Source of the DNA: Verrucomicrobiota bacterium
GTDB lineage: Bacteria; Verrucomicrobiota; Verrucomicrobiia; Verrucomicrobiales; DEV007
Length of the DNA: 54,619 nt
Direction of reading: 5' to 3'
Assembly: GCA_020630975.1 (NCBI GenBank)
Contig: JAHDID010000016.1
Span: forward strand, 1-54,619
A program made the position numbers and the translations under genes. The notes below the pieces were generated by a model. It saw nothing but the letters and a program-made list of their open reading frames with translations. It made no database searches and had not been told where the DNA came from. Of this stretch, positions 44,515 through 53,073 are shown in pieces. How positions within the stretch are numbered: position 1 is the first letter of the stretch; the number at the start of each line of letters is the position of its first letter.

Positions 44515-45984
44515 TTAGTGCTCGGTAGTCTCGAAGTCGGGATAGGCGTTAGCCGAGTGCTCGACAAAGTCGAGACCATCTTCCTGATCGAGGTCGTCCG
44601 CTCGCAGTCCGACAAAGGTGTCGATCAGCTTGAACATGACGAAAGCGATGCCGAAAGCAAAGAGACAAATCAAGATCGAACCAAAAGCCTGGATGCCTAG
44701 AGAATTGAGTTCAAAGCCCTTTTCATTAAAAATCGCCACGGCAATTGTCCCCCAGATACCGTTAAAGAGGTGGACCGGCACAGCACCCGCGACATCGTCG
44801 AGTCGCATTCTCTCCAACAAAATAGCACCAGCTGTAGCAATAACACCAGCCACGGCTCCGATAATCAATGCGCTCAATGGGTTAATCACATGACAACATG
44901 CTGTGACTGACACTAGACCGCCGAGCACACCATTCATCGCCACCAGCACATTTGGAATACCACGGAGCGCCCAAAACAAGCCCATCCCCGCGATACATGC
45001 AGCGGCACCACCGACAGCTGTGTTCACACAGATGCGACCGATGGTAACCGATCCTTCCAAACTAGAACCGGCGTTGAATCCAAACCAACCAGCCCACAGA
45101 ATAAGCGTTCCAAACGCAACCAACGGCAAACTGTGGCCAGGGATGTAGCGAGCCTCGCCATCTTCAGAGAAACGGCCCACTCGTGCTCCGAGCACGATGA
45201 TACCTGCCAACGCAGTCGCCCCACCGACTCCGTGCACCACAGTAGCACCCGCGAAGTCAACGAAACCAAGAGCTTCGAGCCAGCCTTTGTCACCGCCAAA
45301 GCCATAAGCACCACCGTAACTTCCCCACACCCATTTACCAAAAACTGGGTAGAGCAAGCCACTGAGGAAAACGGTATAGATCAAGTAACCGAGAAACTTG
45401 GTACGCTCTGCCATGGCACCCGATGCGATGGTACAACAGGTCGCAGCAAACACCACCTGGAAGAACCAGAACGCCCAGATCGGGCTATCACCGGGCTCTT
45501 TCCATAGAGTGAACGTATCGGACCCGATAAAGGCGCCTGAACCATACATGAACGTAAATCCGAAGAGTAGGTACGTGATCGAAACCGCCGAGAAATCGAG
45601 CACGTTTTTCATCGCCACATTGATACAGTTTTTCGACCGCACCAGCCCCATCTCCAGCATACAAAATCCCACCTGCATGAAAAACACCAGAACGGCACAG
45701 ATCATGATGAAAGAGGTATCGATATTCTTTTGAACCTTAGGCTTCTTCCCAGCTGTCGGATTCTCGAGACTCTCGATATACTCATCGTGCTCGACGATTT
45801 TACCTTTGATGTAGGCCGGATTATTGAGATCCCTCTCTTGTTTCTTCTTATCCTCGACCTGGGTCGATACCTTTTCTAGCTGAGCCTGGATGGCCTTCAG
45901 CAGTTCTGTATTGTCTTGCGCTTTGCCTACTTGAGCTACGGAACAAAAGCCGCATAGCAGTAGTGTGTATAGCAGTACTCTCAT
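44515..45984 (-). CDS. amt: Ammonium transporter (Amt) with N-terminal extension
   Basis: The 489-residue protein is an 11-TM ammonium channel. Motifs: SFIMICAVLVFFMQVGFCMLEMGLVRSKNCINVAMKN, DFAGATVVHGVGGATALAGIIVLGARVG (with one of the twin His residues) and DDVAGAVPVHLFNGIWGTIAVA (second His region). A signal peptide (about 1-22) and a charged, probably coiled-coil extracytoplasmic extension (about 23-85, with LLKAIQAQLEKVSTQVEDKKKQE) precede the first TM, which is unusual. The C-terminal tail carries VGLRADDLDQEDGLDFVEH, near the normal GlnK-binding region. No glnK/glnB gene is adjacent, so its PII regulator must be encoded elsewhere. Confidence 0.96.
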   Translation of the reverse strand: MRVLLYTLLLCGFCSVAQVGKAQDNTELLKAIQAQLEKVSTQVEDKKKQERDLNNPAYIKGKIVEHDEYIESLENPTAGKKPKVQKNIDTSFIMICAVLVFFMQVGFCMLEMGLVRSKNCINVAMKNVLDFSAVSITYLLFGFTFMYGSGAFIGSDTFTLWKEPGDSPIWAFWFFQVVFAATCCTIASGAMAERTKFLGYLIYTVFLSGLLYPVFGKWVWGSYGGAYGFGGDKGWLEALGFVDFAGATVVHGVGGATALAGIIVLGARVGRFSEDGEARYIPGHSLPLVAFGTLILWAGWFGFNAGSSLEGSVTIGRICVNTAVGGAAACIAGMGLFWALRGIPNVLVAMNGVLGGLVSVTACCHVINPLSALIIGAVAGVIATAGAILLERMRLDDVAGAVPVHLFNGIWGTIAVAIFNEKGFELNSLGIQAFGSILICLFAFGIAFVMFKLIDTFVGLRADDLDQEDGLDFVEHSANAYPDFETTEH

Positions 45985-46048
45985 GGTTTGTCTTTGTGGT
46001 GTGGTGATCTAATTAAATTGTTGGTGTGAACGGAGGTAGAGGGGGCAT

Positions 46049-46885
46049 TTAGTCAGTGAATTCTACGACGATACTGACCAGCTCATCATCGATCTGACGC
46101 CGGACACGACGATCACGAATTCGCTTGGTGAGCTTTTGCCCAAAGGGGCGGTATTGGTTGTGTTTGAGATACCCAGCCTGCCCTATGCCCATGCGATCGA
46201 GCTCTCTCGTGATGATTCGCTTCGCTTGAGCACTACCCAACACTTTGCTGAATAGCACCTCGACGCGGCGGCGAAATTCCAGCCAGCTTTCGTATTCACT
46301 GACGAGCATCAACTCTGCTTTGGGCGCAGGCTCCTCGATAGTCTCCTCGATCACTTCTGCCTCTTGTACCGAGACAGTATCGACCTCTGGCTGAGGTGCC
46401 GATTGGGCATTGACATCTGGTGCATCGGCAGAAAAGTCCGGATAGACTGACACCGGGTGACTCCCGCTAATACCCAGGGCCTGCGAAAACTGATTCATGA
46501 ACTGCTCAGCACCATTCTCGACAGACTCGAGGTGGCCATCGCGCTCGAAGAACAGACAGAGGATGACCGGTGAGCGATGGACAAACAACATCTGCCCACC
46601 ATCGTAGGCGAAATGTATATTCTCAGGGTGCTGATCCGCCCCAGCAAAGTCCTCATACATCTGCACGGCAGATTGAGAAAAAGTGCGCGCATCGGTGCCC
46701 GGAGGGTAGTCTTCGTGCAGAGTGACTCCCCCACTGATGAGTGCCACACCATCTAGGCGGCGGACTCGTTTCAGCATAGATAGCGCTTTTTCGACAGCGC
46801 TGTTGTTATTGGCATTTGGGCTAGCCGTTGGTTTGCTGGCTTTCGGGCGCGATCGAAAGCGGTTCTTTCTTTTAGATGATGCCAT
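46049..46885 (-). CDS. Orphan two-part cytoplasmic protein
   Basis: The 278-residue protein begins with a basic stretch (SSKRKNRFRSRPKASKP). It then has a Roadblock/LC7-like looking segment (about 35-140, SMLKRVRRLDGVALISGGVTLHED and GGQMLFVHRSPVILCLFFERDG). An acidic linker and a basic C-terminal helical domain follow (about 200-278, FSKVLGSAQAKRIITRELDRMGIGQAGYLKHNQYRPFGQKLTKRIRDRRVRRQIDDELVSIVVEF). The roadblock resemblance is weak. The start is ATG 46885: a GGAGGG lies 10 nt upstream. A TTG at 46903 is less likely. It is 64 bp upstream of the Amt gene on the same strand. Confidence 0.65.
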   Translation of the reverse strand: MASSKRKNRFRSRPKASKPTASPNANNNSAVEKALSMLKRVRRLDGVALISGGVTLHEDYPPGTDARTFSQSAVQMYEDFAGADQHPENIHFAYDGGQMLFVHRSPVILCLFFERDGHLESVENGAEQFMNQFSQALGISGSHPVSVYPDFSADAPDVNAQSAPQPEVDTVSVQEAEVIEETIEEPAPKAELMLVSEYESWLEFRRRVEVLFSKVLGSAQAKRIITRELDRMGIGQAGYLKHNQYRPFGQKLTKRIRDRRVRRQIDDELVSIVVEFTD

Positions 46886-46931
46886 AGGTAAGGTTCCCTC
46901 CAAGGTGTTGAAAATTGTGTGGTGGCTTCCA

Positions 46932-47207
46932 CTAAGCGAGCTTCTCGACGACCTCGCTGGCCTGACTGACTCCCTTTAGCTCGATGCCCTTTGCCTCGTA
47001 GCTCTCAGTAGAAAGTGTCGCAAAGCGGAAACCGTATCCCACGTCTCCCAGGGTAACGGCAGCGCTCTCGACGGAGGACATCCCCACCGATTTGCCGATA
47101 TTCCTCGCATGCTCCTCCAGCGCGTTTACCTGCTTGAGGAAACTATTGTTGTGAGCGGGGCTGTTGCCACCATTTATGCTGTCTCCAGTGATCTCAAACT
47201 CGGTCAT
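46932..47207 (-). CDS. Small orphan protein
   Basis: The 91-residue protein (from ATG at 47207, MTEFEITGD) contains NSFLKQVNALEEHARNIGKSVGMSSVESAAVTLGDVGYGFRFATLSTESYEAKGIELKGV. It has no signal peptide and no family that I recognise. A longer frame to 47258 is rejected because it would extend into the regulatory gap. It lies 46 bp upstream of the 278-residue gene and probably heads the leftward set to the Amt and Hsp70 genes. Confidence 0.6.
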   Translation of the reverse strand: MTEFEITGDSINGGNSPAHNNSFLKQVNALEEHARNIGKSVGMSSVESAAVTLGDVGYGFRFATLSTESYEAKGIELKGVSQASEVVEKLA

Positions 47208-47300
47208 ATCGTCAGTCGCAAAAAAACTTGAATCGCAGTAAATTACCAAAACCTGCAAAAAGGTGCAATTTTAAAATCCATAATTAAGAAAAATTTTCCT

Positions 47301-47338
47301 AAAACACATTTTTTCTGGTGTTTTGACTCAATAAGTCA
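47301..47338. promoter_or_regulatory. Two nested inverted repeats in a divergent promoter region
   Basis: AAAACAC (47301-47307) pairs with GTGTTTT (47318-47324), and TGACT (47324-47328) pairs with AGTCA (47334-47338). They lie between the divergent starts at 47207 and 47386, so they may be operators for one or both genes. No match to a known regulator is claimed. Confidence 0.4.
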
Positions 47339-47385
47339 TAGAATTGCGAATTGAAGTCGATTTTTGGAGCTAAAAATTGAGAATT

Positions 47386-48774
47386 ATGAGTAAAAAAACA
47401 ATCTCACGCATCTTCCTGCCCATACTTCTATTCGGACTGATCGCTGGTGCTACCATCTTGCCCAAGTATGCTATGAAGGGTCTAGACCTCGCAGATCAGG
47501 ACGCTGACACAGGCCTAGAGAGCGTGACAGAGACGGACGAGATCGAGGATAGCATCGCAGCAGACAGCGATACAGTAGGAGGCACTGAAACCTCAGTCGC
47601 CAAAATCGGAGAAGGCGACGGTCTGACTGCAGATGAGTGGCTGACAGGCGGTAAGAAATCTACCGAAGCAGCCAATGAACCATCCGATGCTTCTGCTGCG
47701 GCCGAGACAACCGATAGCCCACCTGCAGAAGTCGCAGCGACCACTGCAGCCACGGCCCCGCCTAGTGCAGAGAGCGAGGCACTCGTCTCTAGGATCATCG
47801 CTAGCCAGACAAAAGCTATCGAGCGAGCCAACGCTGAGGCTGAGAAGCTACAGCAAGCTCGTATGGAAGCTGAAAAACGCCAGCTAGAGGCCATCCAGCT
47901 AGCAAACGCCGAGACAGCTCGCCTCGAGCAAGCCCGTATCGATGCAGAAAAGAAGCAGGCCGAAGTGATCCGCCTAGCCAATGAAGAGGCCGAAAAGCTC
48001 AAGCAAGCCCGACTAAAAGCCGAAAAGCGTCAGCTAGAAGCCATCAAGCTCGCCAATGCTGAGACAGCCCGTCTAGAAGCAGCCCGCGTCGAAGCTGAGA
48101 AAAAGCAGGCAGAAGCCATAGAGCGAGCCAATGCCGAGACCAAGCGTCTGCAGCAGGTCCGTCTCGACGCAGAAAAGAAAATCGCCGAACTACAGGACCA
48201 GAGCGCCACTCGCCTAAAAGACTCTATCGCCGAGCTCAACAAAGCGACTACCGCCGCGATGGAAGCTGCCGAGCAGGCCAAAAAATCTGCCAGTGAGACG
48301 ACTCGTATCCGCACCATGATCGAGACCGAACAGTCCGAAAAGAAAGCCGCCGCGAGTGTCCCAAAACCTGTGCTCATCGCCTCTGTGCCTGGTAAGAAAA
48401 CCGATGCCAAGCCTGCAGAGCAAAAGCCCACCGCAAAGCCATTAAAGCTGCCCAAGGCTGGTCAGATATGGTTCGGCAGCAACTCATCTAAGATCACAGG
48501 CGACGGCACTACCACTGTGCGTCTAGCAGCCGAGCGTCTGAAGTCAGAGCCGCGCCTAGCCCTAGAGCTACGCGCCTATGCAGACTCTGTCGGCAAGCCT
48601 GAGTACAATGCTATCCTCTCTCGCGCTCGCGCTCAGCAGGTGCTCGACCAGATCGTAGCACAGGGTGTCGATGGCGGCCGTATCGAGCTAATCCCATTCG
48701 GCGCTACCGTATCGCCCGAGGGCAGAGATGGCTCCTTCCGCCGAGTAGACATCGTCTACAAAGAGAAAAGGTAA
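47386..48774 (+). CDS. OmpA-family peptidoglycan-binding protein with a coiled-coil repeat array
   Basis: The 462-residue protein has an N-terminal signal anchor (about 3-26, ISRIFLPILLFGLIAGATILP) and an acidic linker. Five tandem 25-residue coiled-coil repeats follow (residues about 145-269). A second helical stretch and the C-terminal OmpA-like domain (about 365-462) end it. The OmpA domain shows FGSNSSKITGDG, LELRAYADSVG and YNAILSRARAQQVLDQIV, with the conserved Asp and Arg that bind diaminopimelate. It therefore tethers a membrane-anchored rod to peptidoglycan. A TTG at 47377 has a well-placed GGAG (7-nt spacing) and could be the true start, adding three residues. It is divergent from the 91-residue gene. 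Confidence 0.88.
   Translation: MSKKTISRIFLPILLFGLIAGATILPKYAMKGLDLADQDADTGLESVTETDEIEDSIAADSDTVGGTETSVAKIGEGDGLTADEWLTGGKKSTEAANEPSDASAAAETTDSPPAEVAATTAATAPPSAESEALVSRIIASQTKAIERANAEAEKLQQARMEAEKRQLEAIQLANAETARLEQARIDAEKKQAEVIRLANEEAEKLKQARLKAEKRQLEAIKLANAETARLEAARVEAEKKQAEAIERANAETKRLQQVRLDAEKKIAELQDQSATRLKDSIAELNKATTAAMEAAEQAKKSASETTRIRTMIETEQSEKKAAASVPKPVLIASVPGKKTDAKPAEQKPTAKPLKLPKAGQIWFGSNSSKITGDGTTTVRLAAERLKSEPRLALELRAYADSVGKPEYNAILSRARAQQVLDQIVAQGVDGGRIELIPFGATVSPEGRDGSFRRVDIVYKEKR
47818..48192 (+). repeat. Five 75-bp (25-residue) coding repeats
   Basis: Five in-frame units follow I-x-x-A-N-x-E-x-x-x-L-x-x-x-R. Units 1/3 (AEKRQLEA endings) and 2/4 (AEKKQAE endings) alternate, which implies amplification of a 150-bp pair. 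Unit 5 has diverged. Confidence 0.9.
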
Positions 48775-48798
48775 GCCGCGGCCACACACCGGTTTACC
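48770..48798. terminator. Bidirectional terminator between convergent genes
   Basis: GGTAAGCCG (48770-48778) pairs with CGGTTTACC (48790-48798) with one G-U pair, overlapping the OmpA stop codon. The minus-strand side runs into TTTTCTCTTT, and the plus-strand side is weaker. Confidence 0.6.
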
Positions 48799-48800
48799 CG

Positions 48801-49250
48801 TTACTTTCTTTCCGCAAAAGCTCGGATCCTGTCGAACAGGTTCCGGGCTTTTTGGTACGCAGGATCGTCGTTTGCGATCACTTCCTCTCGGTCGCGATCG
48901 CCTAGAGCACTGACTCCTGTAGAGGTAACGACAAGATTCTCTTTACCCTCATACACTGGGTGCCAGGAGTGCATGCTATAGCGCTCCCCCGCTTTGGAGA
49001 TATGCACCGATACAAAGCTGGCACCTGGCCCAAAGCTATTGAGATATGTCTTCGTAAAGTCGCGTTTGGCCTCGAGCCACAACGCGTGAGCGGCGGCATC
49101 TTCTGATTCCACCGATGCGAGTTTTTCCTTCCCCCCAGTAAAGGAGTGACTTCGCTCGATATCGATTCGCACCACTTCACTCGCCTCCTCCACAGTGGCA
49201 CATCCCACCAGCAGCAAAATCGGAGTGATCAGAACAAAAATACGGCCCAT
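48801..49250 (-). CDS. Small lipoprotein of unknown function
   Basis: The 149-residue product has a lipobox LVGC (Cys at about 16). The mature part contains ESEDAAAHALWLEAKRDFTKTYLNSFGPGASFVSVHISKAGERYSMHSWHPVYEGKENLVVTSTG, with a long helix and short strands. The family is unknown. The ATG at 49250 is the start. A longer frame to 49286 would begin inside the 21-bp element and is rejected. It is convergent with the OmpA gene, sharing the terminator at 48770. Confidence 0.65.
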   Translation of the reverse strand: MGRIFVLITPILLLVGCATVEEASEVVRIDIERSHSFTGGKEKLASVESEDAAAHALWLEAKRDFTKTYLNSFGPGASFVSVHISKAGERYSMHSWHPVYEGKENLVVTSTGVSALGDRDREEVIANDDPAYQKARNLFDRIRAFAERK

Positions 49251-49269
49251 ACCCTTCGATATACCCTGA

Positions 49270-49311
49270 AATTCAATAGGGTACAATTTTTATTCAATAG
49301 GGTACAATCAC
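49270..49311. repeat. 21-bp tandem element, two units
   Basis: Two 21-bp units share the core TTCAATAGGGTACAAT; the GGG sits at 49279 and 49300. It lies about 20 bp upstream of the lipoprotein start at 49250 and just after the sulfatase gene. Confidence 0.85.
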
Positions 49312-49331
49312 CGGAAGCGGGCCTTTAGCTC

Positions 49332-51098
49332 CTACTCCTCGACTCGAGTCAGCATCATCAGGCGGAAATCCATCACGGTTTTACCAGGCTTGTCTAGGGC
49401 GCTAAGCGTCAAGGTGCCGTCGCCTGCAGACAGGTCGATCACACCTAGAGTCATCGAGGTGAAGTCTTTGGTCGGGCTCTCCATCCGAGGCGAGCGATCG
49501 AGCGCGGGGTCGTGGAGCGGTGGATTGTGAGCCTTCTCGATTTTGCCCTTTAGCTTGGTATCGCCAAAGGCTAGCTGGATAGTCGAGCCCTCATCGCCCT
49601 CTGGGCAAGTGTACCAGATCTTTACCTCATATTTGCCAGCAGCTGCCACCTCAGCATGCCAGGTGATGGTGTCCTCGATATTGGTCCAACTGTGGAAATA
49701 CGAATCGTTGGGGAACTTATTCGAGCGAGTGATCGCCCCCGAAGGGATACCATCGCGCGCAGGGATCTGCGAGTAGCGAAAATCAGGGTGCCCGATCACA
49801 AATGGACGATCATCTGTCTCAGCTGTCATCCCTGGATAGGAGACATCGGCTTTCCACTCATCCACAGCCTGTGTCAGCTGTTTATGGATTTTGGGAAATT
49901 TCTTTTTCACATTTTGGCGCTGACCAGGGTCAGCCTCCATATCAAAGAGCTGGCCTTTATTATCCAGACGAAAGCGCTCGGTACGGGCACTGACTTTGGT
50001 CTTCCAGCCACTGATCACCGTGCGGGGCTCGATAGCAGCGTCGTCGCCGAGGAGAGCGGCCTTTAGGCTGATACCGTCGATCGGCTTGGTGCCCTCCACT
50101 GCGATACCAGCCATATCGGCGAGAGTGGGTAGTAGGTCGATGCTCGCGCCATGTGTCTTCACCACCGTGCCTGCAGCGATCGCAGCGGGCCACTTGACCA
50201 GTAGCGGGCTGCGCACGCCGCCCTCATCGGTGGAGCCTTTCCGGCCAGCCATATCAGCATTCCAGCGATTGCCATTGGGACCGTTGTCGTGGAAAAACAT
50301 GATGATCGTATTTTCGGCGATGCCTAGCTCTTCGAGTTTCGCGATGAGGCGGCCGACATTGTCATCGATATTCTCACACATCGCTAGAGCAGCACGCAGA
50401 TGCAGATCGTCCTCTTTTTTCGGCTCGCGGTGAAACATCTCGCGCGGCTTGTCCTTGTGGCGATCCCAGTATTTGTCCGGCACCTGCATGGGTGAGTGCG
50501 GCGTGTTGTAGGGCAGGTAGACAAAGAATGGCTCGTCTTTGTGCTGCTCGATAAACTTCATCGACTGATTGGTGAAATCATCCACGATGAAGCCCTCGCC
50601 CTGCACGATCTGACCATTTCTCTCCAAGATCGGGCTGTCGAAGTAGTTACCCCAGTGACCGGAGCAAAAGCCGTAGTACTCATCAAAACCCCGACCATTC
50701 GGGTGGTAAGGATACTGCATACCATTGTGCCATTTGCCGAAGGCTCCAGTAGCGTAGCCTGCGTCTTTGAAGACCTCGGCGATGGTTTTCTCGTCTAGGT
50801 TCAGGCGCTCGCCACCGGCAGATGTGCTGTAGATACCACTGCGCATCGCGTAGCGCCCAGTGAGAAACTCGGCCCGTGTCGGTGAGCATACGGGGCACAC
50901 ATAAAAGCGGTCGAACATCGCTCCATCGTGAGCCAGCGAGTCGATGTGCGGTGTGGCAAGGTTGGTATTGCCATTCAGGCTCAGATCGCCCCAGCCCTGG
51001 TCATCGGTGAGGATGACGATCACATTGGGCTTCTCCGCAGCCACCACTAGCGCTGAAAAGAAACCCGACGCGAGTGCCAACAGTATAAATCGAATCAT
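49332..51098 (-). CDS. Sulfatase (formylglycine-type arylsulfatase)
   Basis: The 588-residue secreted enzyme hydrolyses sulfate esters, likely on polysaccharides. The signal peptide (about 1-21) ends near VVAAE. The active-site signature is [11 protein letters not shown] (CxPxR), where the Cys is converted to formylglycine; no SUMF1-type activator gene lies in this window. Metal-binding residues are in [13 protein letters not shown] (Asp-Asp) and FHDNGPNG (Asp-Asn). A C-terminal module (about 470-588) shows [32 protein letters not shown] and ends [17 protein letters not shown]. The start is ATG 51098; the TTG at 51125 is less likely. It belongs to the sulfated-polysaccharide use typical of marine Verrucomicrobia. 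Confidence 0.95.
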   Translation of the reverse strand: MIRFILLALASGFFSALVVAAEKPNVIVILTDDQGWGDLSLNGNTNLATPHIDSLAHDGAMFDRFYVCPVCSPTRAEFLTGRYAMRSGIYSTSAGGERLNLDEKTIAEVFKDAGYATGAFGKWHNGMQYPYHPNGRGFDEYYGFCSGHWGNYFDSPILERNGQIVQGEGFIVDDFTNQSMKFIEQHKDEPFFVYLPYNTPHSPMQVPDKYWDRHKDKPREMFHREPKKEDDLHLRAALAMCENIDDNVGRLIAKLEELGIAENTIIMFFHDNGPNGNRWNADMAGRKGSTDEGGVRSPLLVKWPAAIAAGTVVKTHGASIDLLPTLADMAGIAVEGTKPIDGISLKAALLGDDAAIEPRTVISGWKTKVSARTERFRLDNKGQLFDMEADPGQRQNVKKKFPKIHKQLTQAVDEWKADVSYPGMTAETDDRPFVIGHPDFRYSQIPARDGIPSGAITRSNKFPNDSYFHSWTNIEDTITWHAEVAAAGKYEVKIWYTCPEGDEGSTIQLAFGDTKLKGKIEKAHNPPLHDPALDRSPRMESPTKDFTSMTLGVIDLSAGDGTLTLSALDKPGKTVMDFRLMMLTRVEE

Positions 51099-51269
51099 GC
51101 CGACAAACTGGCGATGCTTGATCAAAATTTCAAAAGCAATGAGAGTCAGAATGACGTGACCTCTGAGGCCTATTTTTTTCGGCAGAGTCGATCAGCCCAG
51201 TTGGCATCCTTCCCGCCAAAACCATTGACGGTCCGGCCAATTTACCAAATGATCGTGAGCTAACAACCT

Positions 51270-52538
51270 TTGAAGAAACTATCCATCATCGTCCTCAGCG
51301 CATTGCTACTCGCGATGGCGTGGGGCATCTACCTCGACATCCGCAATGTCCAAAATGGCGGCTCCATCGATCTGCGCAACCGTGTGACCGGCTCTCGCAT
51401 CGCCCTCACCAAGGAGAATCCCTACACCTACAAGTGGCAACGATGGGACCCGCCTCGACATCTAGATATCTACAATCCGACTCTGGGCGGGCTGAGCAAG
51501 ACGACCAATAGCCCCTGGGCACTGGCGATGCACACCCCGCTCAATCGGCTAAACTATCGCACGAGCCAGTGGCTATGGCTGCTGGTCCAGTATGGCGCTC
51601 TGCTAGCAGGCATCACTGCCTGGCTACGGACCCAAGTATCCACGTCTGGGAAGATCTGGGGTATCGGGCTAGTGCTCTGTTTTTGCCTCTCCCCAGCCTG
51701 GCGCCACCACATCGATCGGGGACAGATTTATGTGATCTTCAGTGCTTTGCTGTTCCTTCTCTACTGGCTGAGCACCAAACGCTCAACGCCATCACTCGCT
51801 ATCACCGAAGGAATGATGAGCGCTTTTACTTTTGGCTGTAGACCTACTTTTTTAGGCCCATTTTTCGCACCGCTAAACGAACGCCGCTGGCTGAGCCTAG
51901 CTGGTGTCGCGGCTGGGGGCCTGATTGTCTTTCTGCTACCGGTGCTTTTCTTCGGCTCATCGACCTGGGAACAATACCGACAAGCGATGGAGATCCACAG
52001 CGACAACTATCTCCACAACAAGTGGGCCGGGGGAGGATCGATCCTGTATCCGCACTCGATCGAGGGCATCCCGACAGAAATCATCGCTGGCTACAACCGC
52101 GCCATCCCCTATGCCGATACCTCTTTCTACAAAACGCTGTCTCTGCCACCTACGCCTATGCTAGCCCTAGGCATCTGGGCACTACTGATGACCTTATCGC
52201 TGGTCTATATGATCTGGCGAAAAGCACCGACCAGCCTGCTCTGGTGGGCTATCTCAGCCTGGATCGTGCTGGGAGACTTTCTGCTCCCAGCCCTACGCCA
52301 CACTTACAATGACGTCCTCTGCCTACCGATGGTCTTATTTGGCATCAGCGCTATCAGTCACCAGTTAGTGGCCAGAATCTGGCTCTCTGGAGTGTCTATC
52401 GTTTTGCTCATGATGATCTGCTGCTGGTGGCAGCAATTGCAAGCCGAATGGATTTTGACCATACCCAGCCTAGCTTGGGCAGGATTGGCAATACTCGCCA
52501 TACCCACCGCACTTTACATGACAAATAGAACCGACTAA
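51270..52538 (+). CDS. GT87-like integral membrane glycosyltransferase (DUF2029)
   Basis: The 422-residue protein has about ten hydrophobic segments. It carries the motif pattern of the GT87 / DUF2029 family, polyprenyl-linked mannosyltransferases: an extracytoplasmic loop with IALTKENPYTYKWQRWDPPRHLDIYNP, then NSPWALAMHTPLNRLNYRTSQWLW, and HHIDRGQIYVIFSALLFLLYWL. The HxDRGQ-like part resembles the catalytic loop region of that family. The frame opens at the TTG 51270; the preceding in-frame codon set has a TAA at 51261, so TTG is the only start that keeps the first membrane segment. It probably builds a cell-wall polysaccharide. It is monocistronic. Confidence 0.82.
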   Translation: MKKLSIIVLSALLLAMAWGIYLDIRNVQNGGSIDLRNRVTGSRIALTKENPYTYKWQRWDPPRHLDIYNPTLGGLSKTTNSPWALAMHTPLNRLNYRTSQWLWLLVQYGALLAGITAWLRTQVSTSGKIWGIGLVLCFCLSPAWRHHIDRGQIYVIFSALLFLLYWLSTKRSTPSLAITEGMMSAFTFGCRPTFLGPFFAPLNERRWLSLAGVAAGGLIVFLLPVLFFGSSTWEQYRQAMEIHSDNYLHNKWAGGGSILYPHSIEGIPTEIIAGYNRAIPYADTSFYKTLSLPPTPMLALGIWALLMTLSLVYMIWRKAPTSLLWWAISAWIVLGDFLLPALRHTYNDVLCLPMVLFGISAISHQLVARIWLSGVSIVLLMMICCWWQQLQAEWILTIPSLAWAGLAILAIPTALYMTNRTD

Positions 52539-52612
52539 AGAGAGATTACGTTGTTCAGACTCAAGCGGTTTCACTTGACGACACTTCACTTAACCTTCTA
52601 GAATCGCGACCT

Positions 52613-52945
52613 ATGGAAGAACAAGAAGTTAACATGGAAGGTTTAGCGGGAATAATGGGTGGCGGCATCCTATACATGGCTGCAGGTCTCGCTTTTCTGG
52701 TGATACACATCATATCTATTGTGAAAGCATTCCAAAAAGGCTCCACCCTCTGGGGCGTTTTAGGTCTGCTCGTTTTTCCGTGCTCGACTATATTCCTGTT
52801 TATCAACAAGAATAAAGGTCTAGCGATCGGGCACATCATTTGCATCATCCTTTTCTTTGTCGGTATCGCTCTAGTATTCGGAGGTGCCATAACAGCTGGA
52901 GGCGGCCTAGAAGCCATTATGGAAGAAGCCGCAGGCGCTCAATAA
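52613..52945 (+). CDS. Small membrane protein of unknown function
   Basis: The 110-residue protein has three hydrophobic segments: about 12-35 ([22 protein letters not shown]), 46-64 ([19 protein letters not shown]) and 70-97 ([24 protein letters not shown]). Gly-rich turns connect them. No family is recognised; small membrane proteins of this type are common. The ATG at 52613 is preferred. It ends just before a strong terminator, so it is a separate unit from thyA downstream. Confidence 0.7.
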   Translation: MEEQEVNMEGLAGIMGGGILYMAAGLAFLVIHIISIVKAFQKGSTLWGVLGLLVFPCSTIFLFINKNKGLAIGHIICIILFFVGIALVFGGAITAGGGLEAIMEEAAGAQ

Positions 52946-52977
52946 GTGACCAGCGAGTCTCAAGTTTCAAACTAACG

Positions 52978-53008
52978 AAGGCACCTCTGACTCAGAGGTG
53001 CCTTTTTT
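52978..53008 (+). terminator. Rho-independent terminator
   Basis: AAGGCACCTCTGA is followed by its near-perfect complement TCAGAGGTGCCTT, a 12-13-bp stem, with TTTTTT as its tail. It follows the small membrane protein gene by 33 bp. Confidence 0.93.
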
Positions 53009-53073
53009 GTGACCAGTTTTCCTACGCAGTTCCTAAATATTCAGCATTGCAAAACTCTGCAGGCTCTCCAAAT

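Noticed and set aside
49251-49286. Longer N terminus of the lipoprotein gene.
   Set aside because: The first codons are the complement of the 21-bp element. The ATG at 49250 gives a compact lipoprotein signal.
51201-51217. TTGGCATCCTTCCCGCC as a second sigma-54 promoter before the GT87-like gene.
   Set aside because: The GG-N10-GC spacing fits, but the -12 part lacks TTGC and the rest is weak.
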